A stretch of DNA of 42,001 nucleotides from an uncultured Fretibacterium sp. (lineage in GTDB: Bacteria > Synergistota > Synergistia > Synergistales > Aminobacteriaceae). The position numbers and the translations under genes were made by a program. Below are positions 8,494-17,626 of the stretch, piece by piece. Location: positions 1-42,001 of the forward strand of contig CALCEM010000009.1 in the NCBI GenBank assembly GCA_937900285.1, in the 5' to 3' direction. Numbering within the stretch: the stretch's first letter is position 1; every line of letters starts with the position of its first letter. The notes below the pieces were generated by a model. It was given only the letters and a program-made list of their open reading frames with translations, searched no databases and had not been told where the DNA came from.

Positions 8494-8522
8494 TTGACAA
8501 ATTATTATTCACACGTTAAAAT
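8494..8522 (+). promoter_or_regulatory. Sigma-70 promoter of the glutamate dehydrogenase gene
   Basis: TTGACA (8494-8499), a 17-base spacer and TAAAAT (8517-8522) make a near-consensus sigma-70 promoter, about 76 bases before the gdh start codon. The surrounding 180 bp are very A/T-rich and hold nothing else that I recognise. It implies that gdh is transcribed apart from the metH-queA run and probably strongly. Confidence 0.65.
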
Positions 8523-8597
8523 TTGCACGTTTTAAAAATTTAAATATTTAGACAATTTTAAATATTTAATAATTGTTTCAAAAAGGTTGTGTTTTAC

Positions 8598-9881
8598 ATG
8601 AATAGTAGACGTTCATCTGATAATTTAATACTTGACACGGCGTTACGTGATTTTTACGACGCAGCTGATTATATGCATCTTGATGAGAGATTAGTTGCAA
8701 TACTGAGCAATTCCGAGCGCAGAATAGATGTTTCAGTGCCGGTTGAAATGGAAGACGGTTCAGCAGTAGTTTTTAAAGGTTATCGTGTTCAGCATTCGAC
8801 AGCGTTAGGGCCATCGAAAGGCGGTATACGTTACGCAATGGATGTAAGCGGGGATGAGTGCGAAGGTTTAGCGATGTTGATGACCTGGAAATGTTCTCTC
8901 GGCGGAATTCCTTACGGCGGAGGCAAAGGCGGAATTACTTGCGACCCAACGAAATTAAGTTTAAAAGAAAAAGAGCGCATGACCAGAACATACGGTTCAA
9001 GGATTTCCCCGATTGTTGGACGTTGGAGCGATATTCCTGCACCTGATATGTACACCGGCGGTCAGGAAATGGTCTGGATCATGGATACGATTTGTAAGAT
9101 GCGCGGACATTTTGAGCCGGCAATTTTAACGGGAAAGCCAACCGATTATTGGGGAGCTATGGGAAGGACTGAAGCAACTGGGCGCGGTGTTGCAACGTGT
9201 GCACTCGAAATTATGAAACGCAAAAATTTAGATCCTTCAAAAATGAAAATTGCTGTTGACGGTTTCGGAAATGTCGGAAGTTACACGGCGTTATTATTAA
9301 AGGAAGCTGGAGCCAAAATCGTAGCGATCAGTGATACATCAGGAGCTTATTATAATCCTAATGGACTCAACATTGAGAAGGCTTTTGAATATATCAACAC
9401 GAATCCTAAACAGAAGGGCCGCAAATTACAGGGATTTGAAAAAGAAGGCTGCGAAAAAGTTTCTGAAGCTGATTTATTGTCATGTGATTGCGATTTCTTA
9501 GCACCTTGCGCAGTTCAGGGCGTAATCAATAAGGACAGTGCTGCGAAAGTAAAAGCAAAATACATCGTTGAAGGCGCAAACAGTCCGACAACTCCGGAAG
9601 GTGAAAAAATTCTTGATGATGCAGGCGTTATCGTTGTTCCTGATTTCTTAGCGAATGCCGGCGGTGTTATCGGATCATATTTTGAGTGGGCGCAGAACTT
9701 GCAGGGCTTCCCGTGGACTGAAGAGGAATATAACACGAGACTTGTAAATCTCATGAAAAATAATTTCGGTCGCGTTTGGGATTTTGCAGAAGCCAAAAAA
9801 GTAAATATGAGACGTTCAGCCTATGTAAACGCAATTAAACGCGTTGCAGATGTAGTCGACATGAGAGGAATTTATTTATAA
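8598..9881 (+). CDS. gdhA: Glutamate dehydrogenase (Glu/Leu/Phe/Val dehydrogenase family)
   Basis: It interconverts glutamate with 2-oxoglutarate and ammonia. The 427-residue protein shows the substrate domain (ALGPSKGGIRYAMDVS, then MTWKCSLGGIPYGGGKGGI with the catalytic lysine) and a Rossmann domain with VDGFGNVGSY followed by VAISDTSG. The C-terminal ANAGGVIGSYFEWAQN segment is typical of hexameric GDHs of anaerobes and archaea. I start at ATG 8598, because AAAAAGG lies about 11 bases upstream; a GTG nine bases earlier would sit on top of the ribosome-binding site. It has its own strong promoter. In amino-acid-fermenting bacteria this enzyme links glutamate oxidation to energy metabolism, and glutamate also feeds the arginine genes next door. 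Leucine or phenylalanine specificity cannot be excluded from sequence alone. Confidence 0.9.
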   Translation: MNSRRSSDNLILDTALRDFYDAADYMHLDERLVAILSNSERRIDVSVPVEMEDGSAVVFKGYRVQHSTALGPSKGGIRYAMDVSGDECEGLAMLMTWKCSLGGIPYGGGKGGITCDPTKLSLKEKERMTRTYGSRISPIVGRWSDIPAPDMYTGGQEMVWIMDTICKMRGHFEPAILTGKPTDYWGAMGRTEATGRGVATCALEIMKRKNLDPSKMKIAVDGFGNVGSYTALLLKEAGAKIVAISDTSGAYYNPNGLNIEKAFEYINTNPKQKGRKLQGFEKEGCEKVSEADLLSCDCDFLAPCAVQGVINKDSAAKVKAKYIVEGANSPTTPEGEKILDDAGVIVVPDFLANAGGVIGSYFEWAQNLQGFPWTEEEYNTRLVNLMKNNFGRVWDFAEAKKVNMRRSAYVNAIKRVADVVDMRGIYL

Positions 9882-9909
9882 ATTTATAAATTAAATTTTA
9901 GATTTGGGC

Positions 9910-10830
9910 ATGAAAGTTTTTATAGATGGCAGTTCCGGCACGACAGGTTTAAGGATTCGTGAGAGGCTGTCAGATCGTAAAGATATAAATTTAAATATTC
10001 TTCCCGATGAAATTCGCCGTAATACCGAAGCTCGTCGGGAGGCTTTAAATAATTCGGATATTGCGATTTTATGTTTACCGGATAAAGAAGCCATCGAAGC
10101 AGTAAATTTAATTGACGCAGATAATAAACATACAAAAATAATTGATACTTCGACAGCGCACAGAGTTTTAAAAAATTGGGTTTACGGCTTTCCCGAAGTT
10201 AATAATTTGCGCGAAAAAATTTTAAATTCGAACAGAATCGCAAATCCCGGCTGTCATGCGACTGGTTTTATTTCGTTAGTTGCTCCGTTGGTTCATGAAA
10301 AAATATTAAATCGAGATGTATTATTGTCGTGTTTTTCGTTAACAGGGTATTCCGGTGGCGGTAAAAAAATGATCGCTCAATATGAAAGCCCGGAACGCGA
10401 TTTAAATTTAAATTCGCCCGGCTTATACGGTTTAAATCAAAATCATAAACATTTGCCGGAAATGAAAAAAATTTGTGATCTCGAAAATGAGCCGGTGTTC
10501 TGTCCGATTGTAGCGGATTATTATTCCGGTATGCTGGTAATGATTCCGGTTTATGATTTGAATTTAAAAGATTTATCAGACGTTTATAAAAATTATTATC
10601 CTGAAAATTCCGGGCTTGTTAAATTCGGGGGATATGTTGAAGATTTAAAATTTATATATTCCGGGAGTTATTCCGGTCGTGATGATTTAGAAATTTTATT
10701 GACCGGCAATGAATCAAGAGCTGTATTAATTTCGCGCTTTGATAATTTAGGCAAAGGAGCTTCCGGCGCAGCAGTCCAGAATTTAAATTTATTAATCGGT
10801 GCGGACGAATTTGAAGGCTTAATATTTTAG
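9910..10830 (+). CDS. argC: N-acetyl-gamma-glutamyl-phosphate reductase, type 2
   Basis: It reduces N-acetylglutamyl phosphate to the semialdehyde with NADPH, the third step of arginine synthesis. The 306-residue length and the start KVFIDGSSGTTGLRIRERL mark the shorter, type 2 AGPR family. The catalytic cysteine is C115 in NPGCHATGF. I choose the ATG at 9910 over a TTG six bases earlier, because the family begins directly with the Rossmann strand. The ribosome-binding site is weak. A strong terminator follows, and argJ-argB-argD resume 950 bp later after pseudogene debris, so the arginine genes are now in two units. Confidence 0.92.
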   Translation: MKVFIDGSSGTTGLRIRERLSDRKDINLNILPDEIRRNTEARREALNNSDIAILCLPDKEAIEAVNLIDADNKHTKIIDTSTAHRVLKNWVYGFPEVNNLREKILNSNRIANPGCHATGFISLVAPLVHEKILNRDVLLSCFSLTGYSGGGKKMIAQYESPERDLNLNSPGLYGLNQNHKHLPEMKKICDLENEPVFCPIVADYYSGMLVMIPVYDLNLKDLSDVYKNYYPENSGLVKFGGYVEDLKFIYSGSYSGRDDLEILLTGNESRAVLISRFDNLGKGASGAAVQNLNLLIGADEFEGLIF

Positions 10831-10877
10831 CTTATAGATTGTATTATTAATTATAAATTATAAAAATTTTTTAGGTT

Positions 10878-10937
10878 ATCTCCTTCGTTATTTATTAATT
10901 TTAATTTTAATTTTAATTTTTCGCGGAGGAGATTTTT
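10878..10937 (+). terminator. Rho-independent terminator after argC
   Basis: ATCTCCTTCG (10878-10887) pairs with CGCGGAGGAGAT (10922-10933), followed by five T. The loop is a long A/T repeat of TTAAT units. The reverse strand also has a T-run after the stem, so it may stop the minus-strand pseudogene too. Confidence 0.6.
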
Positions 10938-10945
10938 AATTTTAT

Positions 10946-11521
10946 TTAGTCCACTGAATACGGGGCAATTTGAGACACGCTCTCATCCATATCGAGCCAC
11001 GCCCGTGCGCATGCTAAATCTAAACCGTCATCAATATCTATGCTGGTACGTTTATCGAGAATAAATCTATATGGGTTTTTGCCGTGAAAATAATTCCATT
11101 CGATCATTTTAATTCTCGGCGCGATCAAAATTCCATCAGTGCAAAAATACAACGGCTTCAATTTTTGTGACGGCACATGCTTCAAACCTAATTCATAATT
11201 TAACGGGCCATCATCATTCCATAAATAACGCCTGAACATTTCCATACTTACGAGAGAATCATAACCCAAATTAAGAGCTTCAAAATATTTTTTTATTGCC
11301 TGCGCGTAATGTTTCGGAAATACCAGAGGAGCGGTGCAGGTCGCCCATAAAATATTATTGCCCGTAACATTTGAACATATATGCGAAACGACTATATTAT
11401 TTATTTCGCGGACTTTTTTAAGCTGATTGATCTTGTTAATTAATAAATTTGTGCCGGCAAATGGAGCGATATTTTTATTTTTTAATCTTGTGCTGCCTTC
11501 ACGAACTACGTATTTTTTTAT
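10946..11521 (-). pseudogene. Acylneuraminate cytidylyltransferase-like gene with internal deletion and lost start
   Basis: Read on the minus strand, the frame is open from 11521 to a stop at 10946 and gives about 190 residues. The N-terminal nucleotide-binding segment is recognisable (REGSTRLKNKNIAPFAG), as are ILWATCTAPLV in the middle and the C-terminal TSIDIDDGLDLACARAW, all typical of NeuA-type CMP-sugar synthetases, normally about 230 residues. Directly after NNIVVS the sequence jumps to HICSNVTGNN. The usual part with SDSD, HKR and the substrate loop is missing without loss of frame, a deletion of roughly 35-40 codons. The codon where ATG is expected is ATA, preceded by a stop. The family makes CMP-activated sialic or ulosonic acids for surface glycans. 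I judge it non-functional. It follows a nuclease remnant on the same strand. Confidence 0.75.
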
Positions 11522-11528
11522 TGTTCAG

Positions 11529-11708
11529 TTAAATATTTTTATTTTCATTTTCAGCAATAATATTAATTTCATTTTCGGTTAATCCGCTAATTTTTGCAAT
11601 CAACGAGACGGGCATTTTTTCCTGCAGCATGCTTTTTATTAAGCGTTCTTTTTCTTCGTTTGCTCCTTCCGATAATTGTACGCGGTTGATTATAAATTTT
11701 TTAGCACT
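11529..11708 (-). pseudogene. C-terminal remnant of a PD-(D/E)XK nuclease family (Rpn-type) transposase-like protein
   Basis: On the minus strand about 59 codons remain open before an upstream stop. They encode a charged helix (EGANEEKERLIKSMLQEK) followed by MPVSLIAKISGLTENEINII. This is the typical C-terminal tail of the Rpn/PDDEXK family, in which a coiled segment is followed by a small 'gl-lt-eei' helix-turn-helix-like motif. The nuclease domain is absent and no start codon is present at the break. The family often sits in unstable, gene-poor spots and promotes recombination. It is immediately upstream (minus strand) of the broken cytidylyltransferase. Confidence 0.6.
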
Positions 11709-11776
11709 TTATTTTTTGCAGATTATTATTTATTATACTAATTTACGAAGTTTTATCAAATTTGGAAGGTGTATTA

Positions 11777-13009
11777 ATGGATTTAAAATTTATTTCCGGC
11801 GGTGTATGTGCCAGTAAAAATTTTTTAGCGAATGGCATTCATTGCGGAATCAGAAAAGACAAAAATAAAAAAGATCTAGCGTTGATATTTAGTGAAATTC
11901 CAGCCCATTCAGCAGCAGTATACACGAAAAATTTAGTGAAGGGTGCGCCATTAATCGTCACGAAAGAGCATATAAAAATTAATAATGGAATCTCGCAGGG
12001 CATAATTTGTAACAGCGGTAACGCTAATACCTGTAATGCCGATGGGATTGAGATCGCTGAAGCAATGGCGAATTTGGCAGCAAATGAATTAAATATCACG
12101 CCGGAAAATATTTTAATCGGTTCAACGGGCGTTATAGGTCAAAAATTAAATATTGAGCCAATTAAAAATAATATTCATGAGCTAGTAAAAAATTTAAATC
12201 ATTCGCCCGAAGCTAGTGACTCAGCAGCACGAGCCATCATGACAACTGACACGCAAAAAAAAGAAATCGCAGCTGAATTTGAAATTAATAATAAAATTTG
12301 TCACATCGGCGGAATTGCTAAAGGCAGCGGAATGATTCACCCCAATATGGCGACAATGTTAGTTTTTTTGACCAGTGACGTAAATATTTCATCTGAATGT
12401 CTGCAAAAAGCTCTGTCAAATTGCGTTGACTCAACTTTTAACATGATAAGCATTGACGGAGATACATCAACCAATGACATGGCCGTAATTTTGGCGAATG
12501 GTTCAGCTCAAAATAATTTAATTGATTCGGACAACGATGAATTTAAAATTTTTTGCAGCGCCCTTAATACGATTCTCACGAAATTATCAAGAATGATCGC
12601 AGCTGATGGCGAAGGAGCTACGAAATTATTGGAGTGCAGAATTTTTAACGCGAGCGATTTAAATACAGCCAGAATCTGCGCAAAGAGCGTAATTTGTTCA
12701 AGTTTATTTAAAGCGGCCATGTTCGGAGCTGATGCAAACTGGGGCAGAGTTTTATGCGCTTTAGGTTACAGCGGTGCAGATATTGACGTGAATAAAATTA
12801 ATGTTGAGTTTGAAAGCAATGCCGGAAAAATAAAAGTTTGCGAAAATGGCGCTGGTTTAGATTTTAGCGAAGAGACCGCAAAAAAAATTTTAAACGAGAA
12901 CGAAATTATTATTAATATAAATTCAAATTCCGGGAATTACACCGCAACAGCTTGGGGCTGTGATTTAACGTACGATTATGTAAAAATTAACGGGAGTTAC
13001 AGATCTTAA
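11777..13009 (+). CDS. argJ: Bifunctional ornithine acetyltransferase / N-acetylglutamate synthase
   Basis: ArgJ recycles the acetyl group from N-acetylornithine to glutamate and, in bifunctional forms, also uses acetyl-CoA, so it drives the cyclic arginine pathway. The 410-residue precursor contains the self-cleavage block KGSGMIHPNMATMLVF; T193 becomes the nucleophile of the beta chain. SGNANTCN and GADANWGRVLCALGYSG are further family signatures. I start at ATG 11777 with GGAAGG seven bases upstream. An in-frame TTG 15 bases earlier overlaps that site. It is followed by argB after one base, and by argD. Confidence 0.95.
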   Translation: MDLKFISGGVCASKNFLANGIHCGIRKDKNKKDLALIFSEIPAHSAAVYTKNLVKGAPLIVTKEHIKINNGISQGIICNSGNANTCNADGIEIAEAMANLAANELNITPENILIGSTGVIGQKLNIEPIKNNIHELVKNLNHSPEASDSAARAIMTTDTQKKEIAAEFEINNKICHIGGIAKGSGMIHPNMATMLVFLTSDVNISSECLQKALSNCVDSTFNMISIDGDTSTNDMAVILANGSAQNNLIDSDNDEFKIFCSALNTILTKLSRMIAADGEGATKLLECRIFNASDLNTARICAKSVICSSLFKAAMFGADANWGRVLCALGYSGADIDVNKINVEFESNAGKIKVCENGAGLDFSEETAKKILNENEIIININSNSGNYTATAWGCDLTYDYVKINGSYRS

Positions 13010-13010
13010 A

Positions 13011-13850
13011 ATGATGCGCGCTGAAATTTTGTTACAGGCTCTACCGTATATTAAAAAATATTATGGCAAAATCGTAGTAATTAAATACGGCGGACATGCT
13101 ATGAGCGATGAATCTCAAGTGATGAAAGATATTTTTTTGTTGAGGCTTGTCGGGGTTAAAGTAGTTTTAGTTCACGGCGGCGGCCCGGAAATTAACGAGC
13201 TTACGAAAAAATTAAATAAAATTCCCGAATTTGTCGACGGCTTGAGAGTTACTGATGATGAAATGATCGAGATCGTTTTAATGGCTTTGGCCGGGAAAAT
13301 TAATAAAACTCTTGTAAATTTATTACGGTTGAGAGGAGCTAACGCTGTCGGGATTTCTGGACTCGATGGGAATTTAATTCAGGCCGAAATGAAAAATAAT
13401 AAATTGGGTTTCGTCGGAAATATAAAAAAAATTAACCCTGAAATTATTTTAAACTTGCTCGAAAAAAAATATATTCCCGTAATTTCATCCGTTGCTGGCG
13501 GACTGGACGGCGATAAAAATATTTATAACATTAATGCTGATACAGCTGCGGCTCATATTGCAGGAAGTTTGAACGCAGAAAGATTAATAATGATGACCGA
13601 CACTCCCGGAATTTTGCGCGACAAAAATAATTTTGATTCGTTAATACGCGAGCTGGATATTTCCGAAGCTGAAGAATTGTTTAACAATAATATAATTTCC
13701 GGCGGAATGATTCCAAAAGTTCAATGCTGCACCGAAGCGTTAAATTTGGGAGTGAAAAACGTAATTATTATAAATGGCAAAACTCCTCATGCTCTTTTAA
13801 CGGAATTATTAACGGACGAAGGCGCAGGAACTTTAATTAAAAAAGGATAG
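13011..13850 (+). CDS. argB: Acetylglutamate kinase
   Basis: It phosphorylates N-acetylglutamate, the second step of arginine synthesis, and is usually the point of arginine feedback control. The 279-residue amino-acid-kinase fold shows VIKYGGHAM at the N-terminus, LVHGGGPEIN, VTDDEMIEIVLMALAGKINK, NINADTAAAHIA and GGMIPKV. The start lies one base after the argJ stop (ATGATG; either Met is possible), so the genes are coupled. An N-terminal helix (AEILLQALPYIKKYYGK) is present, the feature usually found in hexameric, arginine-sensitive enzymes. Confidence 0.95.
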   Translation: MMRAEILLQALPYIKKYYGKIVVIKYGGHAMSDESQVMKDIFLLRLVGVKVVLVHGGGPEINELTKKLNKIPEFVDGLRVTDDEMIEIVLMALAGKINKTLVNLLRLRGANAVGISGLDGNLIQAEMKNNKLGFVGNIKKINPEIILNLLEKKYIPVISSVAGGLDGDKNIYNINADTAAAHIAGSLNAERLIMMTDTPGILRDKNNFDSLIRELDISEAEELFNNNIISGGMIPKVQCCTEALNLGVKNVIIINGKTPHALLTELLTDEGAGTLIKKG

Positions 13851-13859
13851 TGGATTATT

Positions 13860-15014
13860 TTGGAAATATTTGATCTCGATAAAAAATATTTAGCTGGAAC
13901 TTATAACAGGTTTAACGTCGCATTAGTTGAAGGTCACGGCTCAATCTTAAAAGATATAAACGGAAAAGAATATATAGACATGGGCACGGGAATCGGAGCT
14001 AATTTATTCGGAATATCTGACGAACAATGGCGCAACGCTGTTATAAATCAACTTTCAAAAATTCAGCACACTTCAAATTTATATTATAACGAGCCTTGTG
14101 TAAAATTAGCTGAAATGTTATGCGAACGTACGGGCATGAGTAAAATATTTTTTTCAAATTCCGGAGCAGAATCCAACGAATGCGCAATAAAAGCAGCCCG
14201 AAAATTTGCAGCTGAATCAAAAGGCGAAGAATATTTTAATATCGTAACTTTATGGAACAGCTTTCACGGCAGGACGTTAACGACTTTAGCGGCGACCGGC
14301 CAAGATCATTATCATGAGTTATACCAGCCTTTAACGCCCGGTTTTCATCATGTTCATGCGGAAAATATTAACGAGCTTAAAGAACTCGCGAAAAAAATAA
14401 AAATTGCTGCCGTCATGATCGAATGTGTTCAAGGTGAAGGCGGTGTAATTCCGATTTCAAAAGATTACGCGGAAGAATTAAAAAAATTTATTCAAAATGA
14501 AAATATTTTATTGATAGTTGATGAAGTTCAAACGGGCAACGGCAGAACGGGTAAATTATTCGCATATGAGCATTATGGATTTAAGCCGGATATAGTTACA
14601 ACTGCTAAAGGTTTGGGCGGAGGTCTTCCGATTGGTGCGACATTGTTAAGCGAAAAATTAAAGGATGTTTTTAAGCCCGGCGATCACGGTTCGACGTTTG
14701 GCGGTAATCCTGTTGTCTGCGCTGGAGCATGTAATATTTTAAGCAGGATCGATGAAAAACTTTTAAACGAAGTGAAACAGAAGGGCGATTTTTTACGCGA
14801 GAAACTTGGCAAATATGATTTTACTGGTATAGGACTCATGGCCGGGGTTAAGCCTTTAAATAAATCTTCGCGCGATGCAGTATTATATTGCAATGATAAC
14901 GGCGTGTTATGCACGACTGCAAAAGATAAAATCAGAATGCTACCGGCCATAAATATCCCGTTTGAATTATTGGAACGAGCTGTAAAAATTATTTCTCAGG
15001 CGTGCGAATTATAA
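13860..15014 (+). CDS. argD: Acetylornithine aminotransferase
   Basis: A class III, pyridoxal-phosphate-dependent transaminase that turns N-acetylglutamate semialdehyde into N-acetylornithine and may also serve succinyl-DAP in lysine synthesis. The 384-residue protein shows FFSNSGAESNECAIKAAR, the FHGRTL motif, LLIVDEVQTGNGRTG and the PLP lysine K250 in TTAKGLGGGLPIGA. It begins with TTG at 13860, ten bases after argB; AAAAGGA overlapping the end of argB probably serves as ribosome-binding site. It converges on dapF with only two bases between the stops. Confidence 0.92.
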   Translation: MEIFDLDKKYLAGTYNRFNVALVEGHGSILKDINGKEYIDMGTGIGANLFGISDEQWRNAVINQLSKIQHTSNLYYNEPCVKLAEMLCERTGMSKIFFSNSGAESNECAIKAARKFAAESKGEEYFNIVTLWNSFHGRTLTTLAATGQDHYHELYQPLTPGFHHVHAENINELKELAKKIKIAAVMIECVQGEGGVIPISKDYAEELKKFIQNENILLIVDEVQTGNGRTGKLFAYEHYGFKPDIVTTAKGLGGGLPIGATLLSEKLKDVFKPGDHGSTFGGNPVVCAGACNILSRIDEKLLNEVKQKGDFLREKLGKYDFTGIGLMAGVKPLNKSSRDAVLYCNDNGVLCTTAKDKIRMLPAINIPFELLERAVKIISQACEL

Positions 15015-15016
15015 AT

Positions 15017-15874
15017 TTATGAATTAAAATCAAATTCCCCGTTAAAAACTTCAACTGCCGGGCCAGTCATGTAACAATGATTATCCGGCATAATTTTTAT
15101 TTTCAGGTCACCGCCTCTTAAATGTACGATGACTTCATTATTTAATTTTCCTGAAACATATCCGGCAAAAGCTGAAGCGGCTGCACCTGTTCCACAAGCT
15201 AAAGTTTCACCGCTTCCACGTTCATAAACGCGCATATTAATTTCATTTCTGGATAAAATTTTTATAAATTCGGAGTTTACGCGATCCGGTAAAAATCTTT
15301 TATGATTTTCAAAATATTTTCCGAGTGAAATATAATCAATATTATTTAAAATTTCGTTATCGTCAAAAAAATAAATTGCGTGCGGATTGCCGATATTTAC
15401 GCCGATGAATTTTAAATTTAAATCTTGAATCAAAATATTTTCAGGTATATCGCTAGTAATTTCAGCCTGCCCCATATTGACGGTTGCAAGTTTAACTTTT
15501 TCGTTTTCGATTTCGAGTTTAATATTTTTTATTCCTGCTCTAGTATCGATATTTACAAAATTTTTTGATTTATCGATGAGGCCGTGATCATAAATATATT
15601 TTGCGACGCATCTTATACCATTTCCGCACATTGAACTTTGAGAGCCGTCAGCGTTGAACATATTCATGAAGGCATCAGCATTTTTATTATTAGCAGGTTC
15701 GATTAAAATTAATCCGTCGCTGCCAATTCCGTAATTTCTATTTGAGATTATTCGCGCTAAATTTTCGGGATCGTTAATATTTTTTCTGTTATTTTCGTCA
15801 AAGCAGTTTATATACACGTAATCATTTCCGCAGCCCTGCATTTTAGTAAATTTTATTTTTGCGTTCGTTATCAA
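15017..15874 (-). CDS. dapF: Diaminopimelate epimerase
   Basis: It converts LL- to meso-diaminopimelate for lysine and peptidoglycan, so the wall is of the DAP type. The 285 residues carry both catalytic cysteines: C83 in SSMCGNGIRCVA and C227 in LACGTGAAASA. The start is TTG at 15874, with GGAG about 12 bases upstream; the family begins a few residues before the conserved FTKMQGCGNDYV, which fits. It is divergent from guaB across 86 bp and convergent with argD. Confidence 0.95.
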   Translation of the reverse strand: MITNAKIKFTKMQGCGNDYVYINCFDENNRKNINDPENLARIISNRNYGIGSDGLILIEPANNKNADAFMNMFNADGSQSSMCGNGIRCVAKYIYDHGLIDKSKNFVNIDTRAGIKNIKLEIENEKVKLATVNMGQAEITSDIPENILIQDLNLKFIGVNIGNPHAIYFFDDNEILNNIDYISLGKYFENHKRFLPDRVNSEFIKILSRNEINMRVYERGSGETLACGTGAAASAFAGYVSGKLNNEVIVHLRGGDLKIKIMPDNHCYMTGPAVEVFNGEFDFNS

Positions 15875-15904
15875 ATTAAATAAATTCTCCTGTAAAAACT
15901 TTTT

Positions 15905-15925
15905 TATAATGCATGATATTATAAT
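15905..15925. promoter_or_regulatory. AT-rich divergent promoter region between dapF and guaB
   Basis: Two TATAAT boxes (15905-15910 and 15920-15925) lie in the 86-bp gap between the divergent dapF and guaB, and the second overlaps a TATAAT on the minus strand. No clear -35 box pairs with any of them, so the exact start sites remain open. Confidence 0.35.
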
Positions 15926-15960
15926 ACGCTAAAAATTTACGAAGGGAGAAATTTATTAAT

Positions 15961-17472
15961 ATGGCCTTTTTCTGTAATGAACCTTCACATACATTTTCAG
16001 AATATTTATTAATTCCAACATACTCGTCCGAAAAATGTGTACCGTCTAATGTATCGCTCCGAACTCCTCTGTGCAGGTTCAGGAAGGGAGAGGAGTCGCC
16101 ACTATATATAAATATTCCGTTAGTGAGCGCAATAATGCAGAGTGTAAGCGATGATAAAATGGCCGTTGCTTTAGCTCGTGAAGGCGGAATTTCTTTTATA
16201 TACTGTTCGCAGGAAATTGCTTCGCAGGCCGAAATGATCTCGCGCGTGAAAAAATATAAAGCCGGTTTCGTTGCTAATGACAGCTCAATCAGTCCAGATC
16301 AAACGCTCGAAGATATTTTAAAATTAAAAGAACAAACAGGACACACGACAGTAGCAGTAACTCACGATGGAAGTTTAACAGGGAAATTATTGGGCATTGT
16401 AACAGGCCGGGATTATAGAGTGAGCCGAATGGATTTAAATTTAAAAGTTCGGGATTTTATGATTCCCATTGATAAATTAATTTTTGCGCATGATGGTTTA
16501 ACTTTAAGTGAAGCAAATGACATTTTATGGGAACATAAATTAAATTCTCTTCCAGTCGTTGACGATAATGGCAACATGGTAGCGTTTGTATTTAGAAAAG
16601 ATTACGACATGCATAAAGAAAACCCCCTTGAATTATTAGACTCTCAAAAAAGATTTATGACGGGAGCAGGAATTAACACGCGCGATTATAAAGACCGTGT
16701 ACCTGCTTTAATAAATGCTGGAGCTGATGTTTTATGCATAGACAGTTCAGAAGGCTTCACGGAATGGCAACGGAAAACTTTAAATTGGATTCGTCAAAAT
16801 TATGGCGAGAGCGTTAAAGTTGGTGGCGGAAATGTTATTGATGCTGATGGGTTTAGATTTTTGGCGGAAGCTGGTGCGGATTTCGTTAAAATTGGGATCG
16901 GAGGCGGCTCAATTTGCATAACGCGAGAAGCTAAAGGAATAGGACGCGGACAGGCTACGGCAGTTATTGAAGTTGCGAAAGCCCGCGATGAATATTTTAA
17001 GGAAACAGGAATTTATGTCCCGATATGTTCGGACGGTGGAATTGTGATGGATTATCATGTTACGCTTGCTCTAGCGATGGGCGCAGATTTTTGTATGTTG
17101 GGGAGATATTTTGCGAGATTCGACGAAAGCCCGACAAATAAAGTTATGGTAAATGGAAATTACGTAAAAGAATATTGGGGCGAAGGATCATCGCGCGCTA
17201 GAAATTGGCAGAGATATGACAGCGGGGATTTAAATCAAGCAAAATTATCATTTGAAGAGGGCGTAGACAGTTATGTCCCGTATGCTGGAAGCTTGAGAAA
17301 TAATGTCGCTGAAACCTTGAGTAAAATTAAATCTACGTTCTGCAATTGTGGCGCATTAAATTTAAAACAGCTTCGCGAAAACGCAAAATTAACGCTCGTT
17401 TCACCAATAACATTAATTGAAGGCGGGGCGCATGATGTAATTACAAAAGACGCAGTAAGAAGATCGAAATAA
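15961..17472 (+). CDS. guaB: Inosine-5'-monophosphate dehydrogenase
   Basis: It oxidises IMP to XMP with NAD, the committed step to GMP. The 503-residue protein has the TIM barrel interrupted by two CBS domains (about 100-220). Catalytic residues are visible: D261, C319 in GGGSICITRE, and the flap R418-Y419 in RNWQRYD. From memory, length, numbering and many segments (YLLIP, LVSAIMQSVS, GAGINTRD, GIGRGQATAVI, KEYWGEGSSRARNWQRYD, CNCGAL) match the Tritrichomonas foetus enzyme, which is believed to be of bacterial origin. GAAGGGAG precedes the ATG. A hairpin follows the gene. Confidence 0.95.
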   Translation: MAFFCNEPSHTFSEYLLIPTYSSEKCVPSNVSLRTPLCRFRKGEESPLYINIPLVSAIMQSVSDDKMAVALAREGGISFIYCSQEIASQAEMISRVKKYKAGFVANDSSISPDQTLEDILKLKEQTGHTTVAVTHDGSLTGKLLGIVTGRDYRVSRMDLNLKVRDFMIPIDKLIFAHDGLTLSEANDILWEHKLNSLPVVDDNGNMVAFVFRKDYDMHKENPLELLDSQKRFMTGAGINTRDYKDRVPALINAGADVLCIDSSEGFTEWQRKTLNWIRQNYGESVKVGGGNVIDADGFRFLAEAGADFVKIGIGGGSICITREAKGIGRGQATAVIEVAKARDEYFKETGIYVPICSDGGIVMDYHVTLALAMGADFCMLGRYFARFDESPTNKVMVNGNYVKEYWGEGSSRARNWQRYDSGDLNQAKLSFEEGVDSYVPYAGSLRNNVAETLSKIKSTFCNCGALNLKQLRENAKLTLVSPITLIEGGAHDVITKDAVRRSK

Positions 17473-17557
17473 TTTAATCTGAATTTTGGTACGTGTTATA
17501 TAAATTGCGTTGTTTTTGTTTGTGTGATAAATTTTCAAAATCGAGGCGTATAAAATT

Positions 17558-17584
17558 ACAGGTGATTAAATTCCCATCGCCTGT
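17558..17584 (+). terminator. Hairpin after guaB, weak terminator
   Basis: ACAGGTGA (17558-17565) pairs with TCGCCTGT (17577-17584) with one G-U, followed by ATAAATTTT. The stem is good but the T-run is interrupted. The rest of the 154-bp gap between guaB and the next gene shows nothing else. Confidence 0.35.
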
Positions 17585-17626
17585 ATAAATTTTAAATTTA
17601 AAATACGTAAAAAGGAGCTTTACGAA

